Positions 63,001-64,000 of a stretch of DNA of 64,000 nt are shown piece by piece. How positions within the stretch are numbered: position 1 is the first letter of the stretch; every line of letters begins with the position of its first letter. Both the position numbers and the translations under genes were made by a program. Origin of the DNA: Lineus longissimus (lineage: Eukaryota; Nemertea; Pilidiophora; Heteronemertea; Lineidae); assembly GCF_910592395.1 (NCBI RefSeq), contig NC_088308.1, positions 3,162,001 to 3,226,000 of the forward strand, in the 5' to 3' direction. The notes below the pieces were generated by a model. That model ran no database searches. It had not been told where the DNA came from and was given only the letters and a program-made list of their open reading frames with translations.

Positions 63001-64000
63001 CAATGGAAACAACCCAGAAAAGGTATGAGATGTTTGCTTTTCGATTTCAGTTGTAACTGCTAATAAATCAAGATCATACCAGTTTCTGTCATCAGGGACC
63101 CTTGGCAAAAATGCTCTTTCCACCTAGGAGTAGGAGGAGGAATACTCCCTGAAGAAAAACACCTCCAAGTAAAGATTGGACACTGAAGAAGAAGATGACC
63201 TCTTAAACTTCAATCATGTATCATCTGCTTTCTGGCACTATTAGGAATAGGATGATGGAGTCAGTTGTGTAAATATAACTGCAACAAGCATTTATCTTGT
63301 TTCACCTGATTCTGATGTCAGCTCTGTCTTTGTTTTTCCTTCAGGTTGCTCGTCACTTGACCAAGCTTTTCGACAGTATGGCAAGACTGAAATTCGACCA
63401 AGACAAGGATGGTAACAACACCAAGATGGCTCTGGCCATGTACAGTAAGGACGGGGAGTATGTTGACCTGGCTGCCCCATGTGACTGCACGGGACAGGTA
63501 GAAGTCTGGCTCAATAGGCTCCTGGATTCCATGAGGGACACCGTCCGTCACTACTTCACTGAGGCTGTTGTAACGTATGAAGAGAAGCCGCGTGACCAGT
63601 GGTTGTCAGATTACCTGGCTCAGGTGGCACTCTGTGGCACACAGATTTGGTGGACGACTGAGGTCAACATTGCCTTCAACAGACTGGAGGAGGGTTATGA
63701 GAATGCCCTAAAGGACTATAACAAGAAGCAGGTAAGTGGAATCATATGTCAAAGAGCTGCATCTGTCCCTGTACTTTCCTAGCATGAAAGGTGTATGTTG
63801 GTTTTTCATACGAAAATGGCTTCCAGCAGGCCGGTATCACCAAAACTGATTCTGTGCATTATTATTATTTCAGATCCAACAACTGAACACTCTCATCACA
63901 GCTCTGCTTGGTGACCTCTCTAAGGGAGAACGACAAAAGATTATGACCATCTGTACCATTGATGTCCATGCTCGTGATGTCGTCTCCAAGATGATCCTAC
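54086..64000 (+). CDS. Axonemal outer-arm (beta-type) dynein heavy chain, N-terminal part
   Basis: Seventeen exons: 54086-54448, 54871-55067, 55361-55550, 55750-56061, 56356-56586, 56906-57190, 57404-57738, 57958-58585, 58921-59247, 59459-59713, 59971-60140, 60390-61218, 62053-62298, 62414-62638, 62804-63022, 63345-63731, 63874-64000+. They join in one frame of about 1775 codons and continue beyond the window. The N-terminus ([40 protein letters not shown]) is typical of DNAH9/11/17-type beta chains. The tail (DHC_N1 region) is followed by the linker (DHC_N2 region), with its hallmark [20 protein letters not shown] around residue 1560. The AAA+ ring with its P-loops, the stalk and the microtubule-binding domain lie to the right. 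It is a ciliary motor powering beating. Start ATG at 54086 chosen because the frame to its left lacks another ATG nearby. Confidence 0.95.
61366..61383 (+). other. Candidate 18-nt in-frame microexon in dynein intron 12
   Basis: AAGAAGGGTGAAAAACGC is flanked by GGTATGACAG on the left and a strong GTGAGTAT donor on the right. Its length is a multiple of three and the surrounding exon junction is phase 0, so inclusion would insert KKGEKR after residue 1374 without a frameshift. The acceptor's pyrimidine tract is weak, so this may be chance. Confidence 0.25.
63121..63197 (+). mobile_element. SINE/LINE 3' end with (GAA)n tail, copy 2
   Basis: GGAGGAGGAATACTCCCTGA ... ACACCTCCAAGTAAAGATTG ... ACACTGAAGAAGAAG matches the element at 51190-51352 along its 3' part, here in the intron between dynein exons 15 and 16. 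Confidence 0.6.

Overview
This is a window of intron-rich animal nuclear DNA. It is AT-rich and has GT-AG introns, many short foldback and LINE/SINE-like repeats, and conserved metazoan proteins split over many small exons. The gene set, including an axonemal outer-arm type dynein heavy chain, fits an invertebrate bilaterian. A marine deuterostome or lophotrochozoan is plausible, but the sequence alone does not decide this. No prokaryotic, viral or organellar segment was recognised.

Layout. (1) 1-22743, minus strand: the 5' end of a BK (slowpoke/KCNMA1-type) calcium-activated potassium channel. There are three coding exons (S0, S1, S2), a 15.4-kb first intron full of repeats, and the rest of the gene lies beyond base 1. 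(2) 24915-29536, plus: a complete ten-exon SLC15 peptide/histidine transporter, SLC15A4-like, 574 aa, divergent from the channel gene. (3) 30281-32558, minus: a two-exon RING plus TRAF-type zinc-finger protein with a long Ser-rich tail, 656 aa. (4) 33448-36399, plus: complete eight-exon phosphomannomutase, 249 aa. (5) 43575-47552, minus: complete twelve-exon MAP2K4 (MKK4), 380 aa, with a probable very long 3' UTR. (6) 49106-52628, minus: complete eight-exon mitochondrial PGS1 (phosphatidylglycerophosphate synthase, PLD fold), 534 aa. (7) 54086-64000, plus: the first 17 coding exons of an axonemal beta-type dynein heavy chain, about 1775 residues of tail and linker, running off the window.

Most exon joins were checked by reading frame: every listed exon set gives an uninterrupted frame, with GT donors and AG acceptors. 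The genes are unrelated housekeeping, signalling and ciliary genes and do not form a pathway. Three pairs are head to head (slo/SLC15, RING/PMM, PGS1/dynein) and two are tail to tail (SLC15/RING, PMM/MAP2K4).

The less ordinary content is non-coding. It includes a 53-bp minisatellite with dimeric structure and a near-perfect 42-bp inverted repeat that begins inside a splice donor of the SLC15 gene. There are also several foldback/MITE-like elements, two decayed LINE 3' ends, consensus RFX X-boxes (one upstream of the dynein gene), AP-1 and CRE sites upstream of MAP2K4, and an 18-nt in-frame candidate microexon in the dynein gene. I saw no convincing wholly new biological system. No homology search or expression data were available, so family names rest on remembered motifs.
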